Of a stretch of DNA of 38,544 bases, positions 8,101 through 21,678 are shown piece by piece. Position 1 is the first letter of the stretch, and each line of letters starts with the position of its first letter. The stretch is from NCBI GenBank assembly GCA_007127095.1, contig SKZY01000021.1, positions 1-38,544 of the forward strand. The letters are read 5' to 3'. Source of the stretch: Planctomycetaceae bacterium (lineage in GTDB: Bacteria > Planctomycetota > Planctomycetia > Pirellulales > Pirellulaceae). Position numbers and translations under genes: made by a program. Below the pieces are notes generated by a model. That model was given only the letters and a program-made list of their open reading frames with translations, ran no database searches and was not told the origin of the DNA.

Positions 8101-11100
8101 GACCGACCCGCTGGGCGATCAAGTCCGCAGCCAAGTCGTTGGCGTGATCGTTCAACTCACGATAGGTCCAGGCGACGTCCGCGACCTTGACCGGGCCGGC
8201 GTTGCCCCTCGGGACGGATGGTTCGCCCGGTTGCACGACCGCGACCGCATCGGGAGTTCGGGCGACTTGGGCCTCGAACCGTCGGATCACCGGCAGTAAC
8301 GGTTCAGGCGACTCGGGTGCTGCCGCCCACTTCCGCGTGACCTGCAGGCGTTCGTCATCGATCAGGCAATCGTGCCGGGCCAGCCGTCCGGTAGGGGTAC
8401 CGACCAGCGATCGAAGCAACCGTTCATAGCGCTGTAGCATCCGCTCCGCCGTGGCGGCATCGAACAGGTCGCGATTGAATTGCAAGCCGAGCGAAATGCC
8501 GTCATCGGCTTCAGAAGCGGCTAACGAAATGTCGAATTGGGCGGTCCAGTGGTCGAGTGTCTGTGAACGAAACGTCAGATCGCCGACCGCCAACTCCGCC
8601 CCCGAGCGACCCATCAGAAACGGCGTCATCCCTTCGTCGTGCATCACCTGAGCTTTTTGCATCACGAACAATGCCTGAAACAGCGTCGAGCGGCTCGGGT
8701 CGCGTGGCGGCTTCAAACGATCGACCAGCAGCGGCAGCGGGTAATCTTGATGCTCCAAGGCACCGAGCATCCCCTGTCGAGTCTGTTCCAAGAACTCGTC
8801 GGTGGTCATCGCGGGATCTAGCCGCGAGCGAGCGATCACCGGATTGACGAAATAGCCGACCACGTCGGCGAACTCGGCTCGACTGCGACCGCTGGTCGGC
8901 ATTCCGACCAACACGTCGTTTTGGCCGCTGAGTCGATGCAGCAGCAATTGATAAGCGGTCAACAGGACGACATTCAGCGTGACTTGTCGCTGTTGGGCGA
9001 ACCGCTTGATCGATTCGGTCAACTCGGGGTCGAGCCAGCGAAAGGCCAACCCGCCGACGAAAGTCTGTTCGGCCGGACGTGGTCGATCGGTCGGCAATTC
9101 CAACACGGGCAACTCACCGCCGAGCAGATCGAGCCAGTACTGCTGTTGGCGCTGGCCCTCGGGGGTGGCCAGCATCCGCGGTTGCCAGTCGACGAAGTCG
9201 CGGTACTGATGCGTCTGGGGCGGTAGGTCGCTGGTGCGCCCCGCGACCAGGTCGGCATAGATTTGACGGAACTGGTGGGTGCAATGCACCAGCGACCAGA
9301 AGTCGGCGATGATGTGATGGACGGCGAAGAACAACACATGATCGTGCTCGCCACGACGGAACACGATGACTCGCAACAACGGGCCCTGTTCGAGGTCGAA
9401 CGGGCGGTGGGTCTGTTCGGCGATCTGTTGGCGAAGCTTGGCTTCGGGCCAGGCGGTCGCGTCGACAAACGCCAACGGAGTCGCGATCGAGTCGGCGACC
9501 AAGGCGTAGGGTCGCCCGCCGTCGCTATGAAAGGTGGTCCGCAACGCGTCGTGGCGGCTGACGACCGTCGCGATCGCAGCTTCCAGTGCCGCATTCTGCA
9601 GCGAGCCTTCGATCCGAACCGCGTCACTGATGTTGTAAGCCGTCTCCTCGGGAGCCAATTGATGGATGAACCACAACGCCGACTGCCCCTGCGACAACGG
9701 CTGGCTTCGCGGGCCGTCGTGTTCGGTCGAGGCAGACTCGCGACGCTCGACCGTCGCCACGTCCTGGCCGTCGGTCAGCAACTCGGCGACCTGCAGGGCG
9801 AGATCCTGCAGGCTGGGGCCTTCCAGAAACCGAGCCATCGGCAACACGACGCCGATCCGGGCTTCGATCGTATTCTTCAGTTCGATCGCCATCAACGAAT
9901 CGAGACCCATCGCGCCCAGCGATTGATCGGGATCGAGTTGATCGGCGGCGAGTCCCATGATCATGCCGAGTTGCACCGCAAAGTAGTCTCGCAGCATCGT
10001 CACCCGCTGCTCGGCGGCGGATGTCAACAAGCGGTCTCGCAACCCGTGATCGACCTTGTCGACGACCTGCGGTCCGCCAGTCGCTGTTGCCACTTCGCGA
10101 AGCAAACTCGGCAACGGATCGACCGCGGCGAGTCCCGCGACCATCTTCGACCAATCGGCATCGAGCACCGCCCACTGAGCCGTGTCGCGACGCACCGCTG
10201 TGGTCAACAGGTCGAGCGCGTCGGAAGTCGGCAGCAGCGTCAAACCACGACTGTTTAACTGCTCGTCACGGCCCTCCTCGATCGCCATCCCGCCGCTGGC
10301 CCACGGTCCCCAATTGATCACGGTCGCCGGCATTCCGCGGCCACGACGATAGCGGGCGAACGAATCGAGTACCGCATTGGCAGCGGCATAATTCGCTTGT
10401 CCGGGCGAGCCGAGCAGACTGGCGATCGACGAAAACAGCACGAACCGTTCGATCGGCAGATCGGCGGTCAACCGGTGCAGGTTCCAGGTCCCCTGAAGCT
10501 TGGGTGCCAAGGGGCGGGTGAACCGCTGCTCGGTCATCCGGACCAGCAATTGGTCATCCAGAACGCCCGCGGCATGCCAGACGCCACCGATCGTCGGAAA
10601 CGCTTCGGGGAGAGTAGCCAAGGCGGCGGCTAACGATTCTTCGTCACTGACGTCGCCGGCCAGGATCGCGACCGCGACACCCCGGCGACGCAGCGCTGCG
10701 ATCCGAGAGGCGACTTCGGTCGTCGGTTCGCGCCGCGCCAACAGAGCCAGATGCGTCTCACCGTCGTCGGTCAAACGCTCGGCCAGTTGCAAACCGATCG
10801 CCCCCAGACCGCCGGTGATCAACTGCGTCGCTCGACTCACGTCACCGTCGCCGTGGGCACTGCCGCTCTCCGTCGCCGCGGCGGAGGATACCGAGGCCAA
10901 ACCTGTGGCCGAACCTGCGTTCAATGCCGAAGCCGAGCGGCGGAGGTCGACCACGACCTTACCGATGTTTTTTCGCTGCGCCATGTAACGAAACGCGTCA
11001 CGGACGTCGGCGATATCGAACTCGGTCTTCGGCAGCGGCCGGTAGGCCCCCGACTCCAAACCCGCCAGCACGCCATCGAACAACTTGGTGACCAACGCGG

Positions 11101-14100
11101 GACGCTGCCGCAAAACGCGGTCGAGGTCGATCGCGAAGTAGCTGAGGTTGTCTTGAAACGGCAGCAACCCGATCCGGTGGTTTTGGTAGATGTCGACCTT
11201 GCCGATCTCCAAAAACCGTCCGTAGGCAGCCAAAAGCGAGAGACTGCGGTCGATCGCTTCACCGGGCAGACTGTTCAGCACCACATCGACGCCCTGCCCG
11301 TCGGTTTGCGCCAAGATTTGGTCGGCGAACTCGAGCGTCCGGCTGTTGTAGATGTGGCGGATACCGAGCGATCGCAGGTAGTCGCGTTTTTCGTCACTCC
11401 CCGCGGTGGCGAACACCTCGGCACCGATCGATTGGGCGATCTGGATCGCTGCCAGCCCGACACCCCCGGCCGCCGCATGAATCAACACCCGCTCACCCGG
11501 TTGCAGATCGGCCAACTGGACCATTCCGTACCAGGCGGTCAACAGCGTGATCGGGACCGTCGCCGCCTCGGCCGCGGTCAGCGTCGTCGGCATCGCCGCG
11601 AGCGTATGTTCGGGCGCGATCGTGTGCGACGCGAAGCTCAGCGGCGCGACACCGAAAACCCGATCGCCGACGGCCAGCCGGGTCACACTCGGCCCGACCC
11701 GAGTCACCACGCCGGCGCATTCGATCCCCAGCGGTACGATCGTATCGGTGATTCCCGGGTAGAGCCCCATCGCCTTCAACACGTCGCTGAAGTTCAGCCC
11801 GGCTGCTTCGACCGCGATCTCGACGTGCCCGGCCGGCGGTGCGGGCGAGGTGAAGCGTTCCAGCCACAACCCGCTGATCTGATTCGAATCGTCCAGTCGT
11901 AGGCGAAAGGAACCCGAGCCGGGGACCGACAATTCGCCGGAATCGCTCGATTCGGTCTGCTCGTCCACGGCACTTGGGCAGTCTCGCAGTCGCACTGACC
12001 ACCAACGGCCATCCCGCAACGCCAACTGATCCTCGTCGCCCGTTGCAGCGTCAGCGCCTCGCAACAGGGCCGCCAGCCGGTCGTCTGCCATCCGATCGAT
12101 ATCGATCAAGCGGGTTCGTAATTCGGGATGTTCGAGCTGTACGACGCGTCCGAGTCCCCAGATCGCCCCGGCGAGCGGGTTGTCGAGCGGGTCCGATTCG
12201 TCGACCGCTTGGGCTTGCCGGGTCACCAGGGTCAACCGCGGTGGCTGGCCGCCGGCCAGCACCCAGGCTTGGATCGCTTCGACCAGCGTCCACAACCCGG
12301 CGGTCGCGGCGTCGATCAGCGACGTTACATCCGATTCGCTGGTTTTCCGTCCCCGTCCGCCGCGGTCGTCGGTCAAGCCGCGGTCATCTGCGAACCAGAC
12401 GATCTCCGCACCGGCCCAGCGGTCTGCCTCGGTCGGCAACCCGATGCTGACCTGGTCGCCGGAATCGCGCAGGCCGGTCGCGATCGCCTCGAGACGGCCA
12501 GCGATATCGGCGTTGCCGCTGACCGGAGTCACCAGGCACCAGCGCCGCGATTCGATCGCGTTGTCGTCGGAATCCGTCGGCGTTTCTAGCGGTTGCCAAT
12601 CCAATTCGTAAACCCAATCCGACGGGTCGCGTCCCGCTTCACCAGCGGAGCCGGATGTCGTCGCTCGGCGAACCCGGACGTCGATCAGACGGGCCATCAA
12701 CCGGTCGTCGGCGTCGAAGACGTCGAGATTTCCGCTGACGGTGTCGGCGGGACCAACCAACACCTCGGCCGGATCGGGAGTCACACGCATGGCGTGGATC
12801 GTCCGCGGGATACCGGAGTGGAACACGACCAGTTCGCCGACTCCGACCGGCAGATAGGTCTGTCGGGTCGACGTCCCGTCGGCTTCCAACGGCGTGATGG
12901 CGGCCATCGTCTGCATGCATGCATCGAGAAAAACCGGGTGCATCCGATAGCCGGTCGACTCGGCGATCGCGTCTGGTACCCGGCACTCCGCCCAAGCCTC
13001 GGCGGCGGAACGGACGACCTGGTCGAGTGGCCGGAAGGCGGGACCGTAGTCCAATCGCCGGGCGGCGAGCTCGTCGTAAAGAGCGGTGTGGTCCCAGCGA
13101 CAGGCTACTTCTCGCTCGATCCGTCGCCGCGCCCGCTCGGGCCCTGTCACGGCTTCGGAGGAAGTTTCTTTGTGGTCCGAGGTCGCGTCGGCAGCGGCAG
13201 TATCTGTCGCTGCGGCATCACCCGACGTTTTGCCATCGCCCGTTGCTGCGGAAGGGCTCGATTCGTGGCTGCCGGCGTCGGGCTCGGCGACCAGCGTCGC
13301 GCGGGCATGGAGAACCCAGCGTCGTTCAGCGTCGCCGTCGGGGAGGCTGTAGATTTCAACGACGGCTCGGCCGCGGTGCGATGGCGAGACCGTCGTTTGA
13401 ACCGGAATCGGAAGGTCGGCGAGAAACAGCGGTCGTTCGATGGTGAAATCGGTGACGCGATGTATCCCCGCTGCGAAAGTCTGTTCGGCGGCGGAGAGGG
13501 CGGTTTCCAGGAAGGCTGCCGCCGGGACGACGACCGAGCCTTGGACGACGTGATCGGCTAAGTAGGCCGGGCTGGCGGTGCCCCAGTCGCTTTCGAAAAC
13601 CCGTTGGTCGAGCGCCACCGCAACCGGCCAACCGAGCAGCGGATGCAGCGAATCCGATTGGCGACCGCCGCGCTGCGACGTCTCGGGTTGGTCCTCTTGT
13701 TCCTCGAACCAGTGCCGCTGTCGTTGAAACGGATAAGTCGGCAACCGCAAGCGGTGTCCCTGGTCGATGCCGGGTAGTCGTTGCCAATCGAGCGGTGTCC
13801 CGACACAGTGAACCGCCGCGACGGCGGACAAGAAGGTCTCGGTATCGTCGCTGCCGGGCCGCAGTGACGGTTGAGGCGGCGATTCGGGAGCCCCCTGCCC
13901 CGCGTCGATCGCCACGCGGCGGACCATCCCACTGAGGTGAGGCGTCGGTCCGACTTCGATGATCGCTGTCGGCTCGGCCCGCAGGATTTGGGCGGCGCAG
14001 TCGGTGAACTTCACTTCCTCGCGAAGATGGCGTGTCCAATATTCGGCATCGGGCGGTTCGGAAAGCAAGCGACCGGTCAGGTTCGAGACCAATTTTCGCT

Positions 14101-16589
14101 TCGGCTTGGCGAACGAACAGGTCGCGGCAAACCGTCTGAACCGGTCGAGGATCGGATCCATCTGGTGCGAATGAAACGCGTGCGACACCGTCAACCGTTT
14201 GGCCACCACGTCCGAGTCGGCGATCCGGCCGAGCAGTTCCTCCATCGCGTCGGCATCACCCGAGACGACGGTGTTCTCCGGCCCGTTGCAAGCGGCGACC
14301 GTCAATCGACCGTGCCAAGGCGCGATCGCTTCGGCGGCCCGCTGGCGGTCGACCAACAATGCCGCCATCGCGCCGGGCGTGACGACCTGCTGCATCAGCC
14401 GGCCGCGCTCGGCGATCAGACGCATCGTCGTTTCGAGATCCATCACGCCGGCGAGGTGGGCTGCCGCGTATTCGCCGACGCTATGACCGCCGCAGATCGC
14501 GGGCGAGACACCGACGTGTCGCCACAACGCGGCGACTGCGATTTCGATCGCCACCAAGGCGGGTTGTGTGTACTCGGTACGATTCAATAGCTCCGCGGCC
14601 GATTCGCAGTTACCGAAGATCACATCCAGTAGGTCGTGTTCGAGCTGATCGGCGACCGCCGTGGCACATCGCCGGAGCGTTTCGTCGACGATCGGAAAAC
14701 GGGCTGCGAGTTGGCGGCCCATGCCGACGTACTGGGCACCCTGGCCGGTAAACAACATCGCCACGGCCGGACGTTGACCCAGCTTCGCTTGACCACGCAC
14801 CAGCCCGGAGACGGCATTACCGCGTGCTAAGGCGTCGAGTTGTCGCGTCAATTCGTCGGTCGAATGGGCGATCAAGGCGGCCCGGTGAGTGAAATGGTTG
14901 CGTCCCATCGCCGCGGTCCGGGCGATGTCGGGAAGCGCCAAATCGGGATGTTCGGTCAAGTGCTTTGCCCACCGCGCCGCCAGCTCGGCTAACGGCTCCT
15001 TGCCACGGCCGGAGACGGGGACGATCAGCGGAGCGACGGTTGGCGCCGCGGCTTCGCCCGAGGCCGATCGCTCGATCGTTGGCGGTGGGGCGGACGATCG
15101 CCGCGGCGAGCGATACTCCTCGACGACCACGTGGGCGTTGGTGCCGCCGAACCCGAACGAGCTGACCCCGGCTCGCAATGGCCGCTCGGGCCCGTCGGCG
15201 GCTCGCCAGGTCGCCGACTCGGTCGGGATCCGCAGTCGCGAACCGTCCAGCTTGATTGCCGGATTGAGTTTCTTCAGGTGGACCTGGCCGGGGACGATGC
15301 GATGCCGCAACATCAACAAGACTTTGAGCAGTCCGGCCATCCCCGAAACGGTCTCGGTATGGCCGATATTCGCCTTGACGCTGGTCACCGTCACGGGGGA
15401 ATCGTCATCGCCGGTGCGGGCGAAGAGCTGGCAGAGCGCCTGCAGTTCGATCGGGTCACCGAGCGGCGTCGCCGTACCGTGCGCCTCGATGTGATCGATC
15501 TGATCGGTGGTCAAGCCCGCCCGCTGCAGCGCGGTTCGGATGCAAGCGACTTGCGAGCCGCTGTTGGGCGCCGTGATCCCGCTGGTACGACCGTCCTGGT
15601 TGACCGCCGAACCGCGGAGCACGCCATGGATCGGATCACCGGCGGCGATGGCATCGCCGAGCCGTTTGAGCATCACCATCGCGCAGCCTTCGCCGCGGAC
15701 ATAGCCGTTGGCAGCGGCGTCGAAGGGTCGGCAGACACCGTCGGGGCTCAGCATCCGAGCCTTGGCGAAGGCGATCGTGACGTCGGGGACGAGGATCAGA
15801 TTGACACCTCCGGCGAGAGCCGCGTCACAATGTCCCTGACGCAGCGCTTCGATCGCGTTGTTGACCGCTACCAACCCCGAGGAGCAGGCGGTGTCGACGA
15901 TGTAGCTAGGTCCCTGCAGGTCGAGAATGTAGGAGATCCGTCCGGCGGCGATGCTCAATGCGTTACCGGTGCCGACGTGGGCGTCGATGAACGCGTAGTA
16001 ATCGGCGAACCGTTGGGGGATCTTGGCATAATCGGAGCCGCCGATACCGACGAACACGCCGGTGTTCGATCCGGTCAGCGTCGCCGGGGCGATCCCCGCG
16101 TTCTCGATCGCCTCCCAGACGACTTCCAACAACAGCCGCTGCTGGGGGTCGATCCGGCTCGCCTCACGCGGTGTGATCCCGAAGAAGGCGGGGTCGAACT
16201 GATCGACATCGCTGAGGAATCCGCCCCGTCGGACCGACATTTTGCCGGGCTCGGTCCCGGTCGGGTCGTAGAACCGTTCGACGTCCCAACGGCTCGGCGG
16301 GATCTCCGCGGTGGCGTCTCGGCCCTGGCGGATCAGATCCCAAAAGGCATCGACATCGGCCGCCCCGGGAAACCGGCAACTCATCCCGACCACCGCGATC
16401 GGCTCGTCGTGTCGGGGCGCCGGTGAGGCCGCCGCTGCGGTGGTTTGCGAAACGGCCGCTCCGCTCACCGGTGGCCGCCGTTTTTGCAACTTTCGCTCCA
16501 ACAACGCCCGCTGCGCCGGCGTCAGCCGAGCTAGCCGCTGGGCCAATGCGGGGTCGACGTTATCGACCGACATCGCGGGGGAGGCATGA

Positions 16590-16618
<29 letters not shown>
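5165..16618 (-). CDS. Hybrid PKS-NRPS megasynthase: KS-AT-DH-ER-KR-ACP-C-A-PCP-E
   Basis: This 3817-residue cytoplasmic synthase follows the FAAL-ACP gene and overlaps it by 29 bases. Domains in order: an N-terminal docking-like helix (about 22-47); KS (73-500; DTACSS with Cys245, HGTAT, NIGHTE); AT (585-880; GHSVGEY Ser713; HAFHSH, the malonyl-CoA type); DH (980-1260; His1023 in a HxxxGxxxxP motif, Asp1232); a structural pseudo-KR linker; ER (about 1580-1890; nucleotide site HAAAGGVG at 1714); KR (1920-2120; TGGLGAIG, catalytic Tyr2077, LDD-type); ACP (Ser2241); C (2325-2760; HHIIADFWS, His2435); A (2790-3290; [10 protein letters not shown] at 2940); PCP (Ser3339); and an epimerization-type domain (3395-3817; HHWAIDPVS His3520, [15 protein letters not shown] near 3742). 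All catalytic residues inspected are present, so it should add one fully reduced C2 unit and one amino acid. There is no thioesterase or reductase. A start at 16573 is an alternative. Confidence 0.95.
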
Positions 16619-18800
<2,182 letters not shown>

Positions 18801-18898
18801 CGCGTTTCCTTATCGGCAGCAACGATCTCGCCCCTGCATCGAATCGAATCAAAGTACAAACCGACCGTCTCCAAAAATAAGCGACGTGCGGAAAAGCA

Positions 18899-19000
18899 AT
18901 GTCAGGCACCTTTTGCGAGGAACTTGCCCTACGGGTGCGACGCACACGGTTCCAGACGCAAAAAACGTTCCCGACACTTACTCTTCTTTCCGCTCGATCC
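18899..19000. repeat. REP-like palindromic element, copy A
   Basis: The left end gtcaggcacctt with gcgagga, and the right ends ggttccagac (18948-18957) and cgttcccgacactta, form an imperfect palindrome. The element ends with cgctcgatcc. It resembles copy B at 25395-25474 over almost its whole length, but has about 20 extra bases carrying a second right-end copy. The GTCAGGCACC / GGTTCCTGAC type of end is, from memory, common in planctomycete dispersed repeats of the kind mobilised by REP-associated transposases. It lies in the probable untranslated leader of the FAAL gene. No other gene is seen in 18801-19260. Confidence 0.65.
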
Positions 19001-19067
19001 TAAAACTGACCCATCCGGTCACGTCTCTGGCCGACCAAACTGCCGCTGGGTAACTCACGAACCCCGC

Positions 19068-19095
19068 ATTGTAGTTTGACGATGGTAGCCATCAA
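19068..19095 (-). promoter_or_regulatory. Putative sigma70-type promoter for the FAAL-PKS-NRPS operon
   Basis: On the minus strand TTGATG (19095-19090) and TACAAT (19073-19068) stand 16 bases apart, close to the consensus -35 and -10 boxes. A small perfect inverted repeat, gatgg-tag-ccatc (19081-19093), overlaps the -35 box and spacer where a repressor could bind. Transcription would start near 19060 and give a leader of about 260 bases containing REP-like copy A. This is read by eye only. Confidence 0.45.
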
Positions 19096-19104
19096 AACCT
19101 TTTT

Positions 19105-19121
19105 ATGGCGGGTTCCGCCAT
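19105..19121. promoter_or_regulatory. Perfect inverted repeat between divergent promoters
   Basis: atggcgg-gtt-ccgccat is a 7-bp perfect inverted repeat with a 3-base centre. It lies just upstream of the putative minus-strand -35 box and about 55 bases before the plus-strand TACAAT box. That is a typical place for a regulator controlling the synthetase and exporter together. No regulator gene is nearby. Confidence 0.35.
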
Positions 19122-19174
19122 GCCCAAGAGCCAACCGCTCGACGAGTGCCGCGGTACCTGATCGACCGTCGAGT

Positions 19175-19180
19175 TACAAT
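19175..19180 (+). promoter_or_regulatory. Putative -10 box for the MMPL exporter gene
   Basis: TACAAT stands about 80 bases before the ATG at 19261, in the context gagttacaatgctc. No good -35 hexamer is visible at 16-18 bases upstream, so the promoter would be weak or need an activator. The same TACAAT box occurs in the opposite direction at 19068-19073 and again at 36745-36750. Confidence 0.35.
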
Positions 19181-19260
19181 GCTCTGCCAGCGGCGGATTG
19201 CGCCGCCGATCAACCGTCGTCCGGCAACCGTCCGGTCAACCCCGCGCGGCCGGCAACAGC

Positions 19261-21675
19261 ATGCATTCCGATTCGGATCATCACCGAACTGTCGATCAAT
19301 CGCTCGGCGACGGTCGCGACGATCGCCGCTGGGGATTGCTGTCACTGGTGGTGGCGCTTGCCATGGCGCTGTCCGCTCCGCTGCTGGTGTCGGGATCGAT
19401 CACCGCGATCGGTTCGATGCGAAACGCGCCGATGCTCTGGATCGCCGATGATTTCCCGGCGCTGCGTGATTTCGAGCGGTTCGTCGATCGGTTCGGTGTC
19501 CATGAAACGATCCTGATCAGTTGGCCCGGATGCACCATCGACGACCGGCGTCTGCCGGAATTCGCCGAGCGACTTCGGCAGGAGTCGGCGCGTCGCGTCG
19601 CTGCCGGCGAAGATCGCCGGATACTCGCGGTACCCAATGGCTACGACACTTCGCAGCTGTTGGTTGAGACCACGGGACTGTCGCGGTCCGCGGCGATCAA
19701 TCGGTTGACCGGCTTGTTGGTCGGCCCCGACGGCCAGACATCGTGTGCCGCGGTGGAACTGACCCGCCGTGGCGCGATCGATCGGGTCGAATCGCTGGAA
19801 ATGATTCTCACCGTCGCGGAGCAGGCGGTCGGGTTGGATCGCGACCAATTCCGACTCGCCGGTCCACCGATCGATGGGATCGCGATCGACCGTCAAAGTA
19901 TCCGATCGATCGAAGCCTTTTCGTTGCCGTCGACGATTCTTTCCACGCTGCTCTGCTGGTTTTGCCTGCGATCACTCTGGTTCACCGCGGCCGTCGTGCT
20001 GGTCGCCAGTGTCGGCCAGGGCGTCTCGCTGGCGGCGATCCACTACTGCGGCATCGAGATGAACGCGGTCTTGATCGTGTTGCCACCGCTGGTCTTCGTC
20101 TTGACGATCTCCGCCGGGATTCACTTGGTGCGATATTACCTGGAAGAGATTTGGGCCGACAATCGCGGCATGGCGGTCCGTGAAGCGCTCGCTAAGAGTT
20201 GGCGACCGTCGGTGTTGGCCGCACTGACAACCGCGATCGGACTGGCGTCACTGTGGGTCAGTCGGATCGAACCGATTCGCCAATTCGGACTGCTCGGCGC
20301 GATCATCGTCCCCTCGATGACTCTGTTGCTGTTCCTGCTGTTGCCCGGCGTGATGGCTTATTGGCCGCCGCGGCGGAAACCGGTGGCCGCCGGACGTACT
20401 GACCCGGCCGCCAGGCACCCACATCAGGATGCCAATCCGTCGCTGCCGATTACGCGGCTACCCGAGTCGATCGTTCGGCCCCAATCGCCGTTGTCGTCCG
20501 AATCGGGGCTCTGGCCGCCGCTGGCCCGAGCGATCGAGCGGCAGCATCGGCTGATCATCGTTGCCGCGATCGTGCTCCTGACGTGCGGTTTCTGGGGGCT
20601 CACCCGGCTCTCCTCTTCCCTGAACGTCGTCTCCTTACTGGCTGACGAAACGCGAACGATCCAAGATTATCGCTGGTTCCGCGATCAGATCGGCCCGCTG
20701 GTCACGGTCGAAGCGGTGCTGCGGTTCGATCCCAGTTGTCCTCTGAGCCCGCTGGAACGGTTGGCACTGGTGACCGAAGTCCATGCCGAAATGTTGCGCG
20801 ATGACCAGATCGATGTGGCGATCTCCCCGGCCACCTTCTTGCCGCCACCGCCTCGTGGCCGGGGAATCCGCGATATCGCTCGCCGCAAAGTATTCCAAAA
20901 ACGGCTCGCAGACAGCCACGACCTGCTGGAATCGGGAGGTTATTTCCGGTCGACCGAGCAAGGGCAATTGTGGCGGATCAGCGGCCGGGTCGCCGGTCAG
21001 GTGAATACCGACTACGGGGTGTTGCTCGCCGGTTTAAGCGATCGACTCGACCGGGTCGCCCGCGAGTCGTCGGCGAACGATTCGATCGAACTCCGCTACA
21101 CCGGCCTGACACCGCTGATCTTTGAAATCCAGCGGGCGCTGCTGAGTGACTTGTTTAACAGCTTTTTGACGGCCATCGTCCTGGTCGGCGGTGTGATGAT
21201 CGTCACCACGCGAGGCATCGCTCGTGGTCTGATGACGATGATTCCAAATATCTTCCCAACCGTCGTCCTGTTCGGCGCCATGGGCTGGCTGCAACGTCCC
21301 GTCGACATCGGCTCCGTGATGACCGCTTGCGTCGCCTTGGGAATCGCCGTCGACGGGACCTTCCACTTTCTCGCTTCCTACCTTCGCAAGCGACGTGCGG
21401 GGCTACTCGAAACCGATGCCGTCGGGCGCACGCTGCAGAATTGTGGGCTGGCTCTGTTACAAACGACACTGATCTGTTCGGCCGGCATGCTGGTCTTCCT
21501 GACCAGCGGTTTTCTGCCGGCCCGACATTTCGCTTGGATGTTGATCATCCTGCTGGTCGTCGCTGCCGTTGGCGATCTGATCGTGCTGCCCGCATTGCTG
21601 CTGAGCCGTATGGGCAGGCGACGGTTTCAGACCCCGATCGGTCCGTCGGACGACGCGGCACTGCTCGAAACCTAG
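19261..21675 (+). CDS. MMPL/RND-family lipid exporter
   Basis: This 804-residue inner-membrane protein has two repeats of the RND layout. In each, one helix (about 28-48, then about 438-458) is followed by a large periplasmic loop and a cluster of five helices (about 215-360 and 625-790). The second cluster has VALGIAVDGTFHFLASY, the Asp/His pattern expected for the proton relay of MMPL-type transporters. It is divergent from the FAAL-PKS-NRPS operon, much as mycobacterial mmpL genes sit beside fadD-pks lipid loci, so export of that operon's product is likely but inferred. A hopanoid-type transporter is the main alternative. The ATG is chosen over a TTG 63 bases upstream because the extra residues are Arg-rich and unlike a membrane protein start. 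It ends 3 bases before the convergent RNase HII-like gene. Confidence 0.88.
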   Translation: MHSDSDHHRTVDQSLGDGRDDRRWGLLSLVVALAMALSAPLLVSGSITAIGSMRNAPMLWIADDFPALRDFERFVDRFGVHETILISWPGCTIDDRRLPEFAERLRQESARRVAAGEDRRILAVPNGYDTSQLLVETTGLSRSAAINRLTGLLVGPDGQTSCAAVELTRRGAIDRVESLEMILTVAEQAVGLDRDQFRLAGPPIDGIAIDRQSIRSIEAFSLPSTILSTLLCWFCLRSLWFTAAVVLVASVGQGVSLAAIHYCGIEMNAVLIVLPPLVFVLTISAGIHLVRYYLEEIWADNRGMAVREALAKSWRPSVLAALTTAIGLASLWVSRIEPIRQFGLLGAIIVPSMTLLLFLLLPGVMAYWPPRRKPVAAGRTDPAARHPHQDANPSLPITRLPESIVRPQSPLSSESGLWPPLARAIERQHRLIIVAAIVLLTCGFWGLTRLSSSLNVVSLLADETRTIQDYRWFRDQIGPLVTVEAVLRFDPSCPLSPLERLALVTEVHAEMLRDDQIDVAISPATFLPPPPRGRGIRDIARRKVFQKRLADSHDLLESGGYFRSTEQGQLWRISGRVAGQVNTDYGVLLAGLSDRLDRVARESSANDSIELRYTGLTPLIFEIQRALLSDLFNSFLTAIVLVGGVMIVTTRGIARGLMTMIPNIFPTVVLFGAMGWLQRPVDIGSVMTACVALGIAVDGTFHFLASYLRKRRAGLLETDAVGRTLQNCGLALLQTTLICSAGMLVFLTSGFLPARHFAWMLIILLVVAAVGDLIVLPALLLSRMGRRRFQTPIGPSDDAALLET

Positions 21676-21678
21676 CGT

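Noticed and set aside
9263-11902. Long plus-strand frames inside the synthetase gene
   Set aside because: They lie opposite domains with intact catalytic motifs, and their composition is Arg/Asp-rich antisense sequence.
13140-13290. Low-complexity Ala/Ser/Asp/Thr segment in the synthetase DH region, suspected frameshift
   Set aside because: The frame is continuous and conserved motifs stand on both sides in the same frame, so it is a flexible linker between the DH halves.
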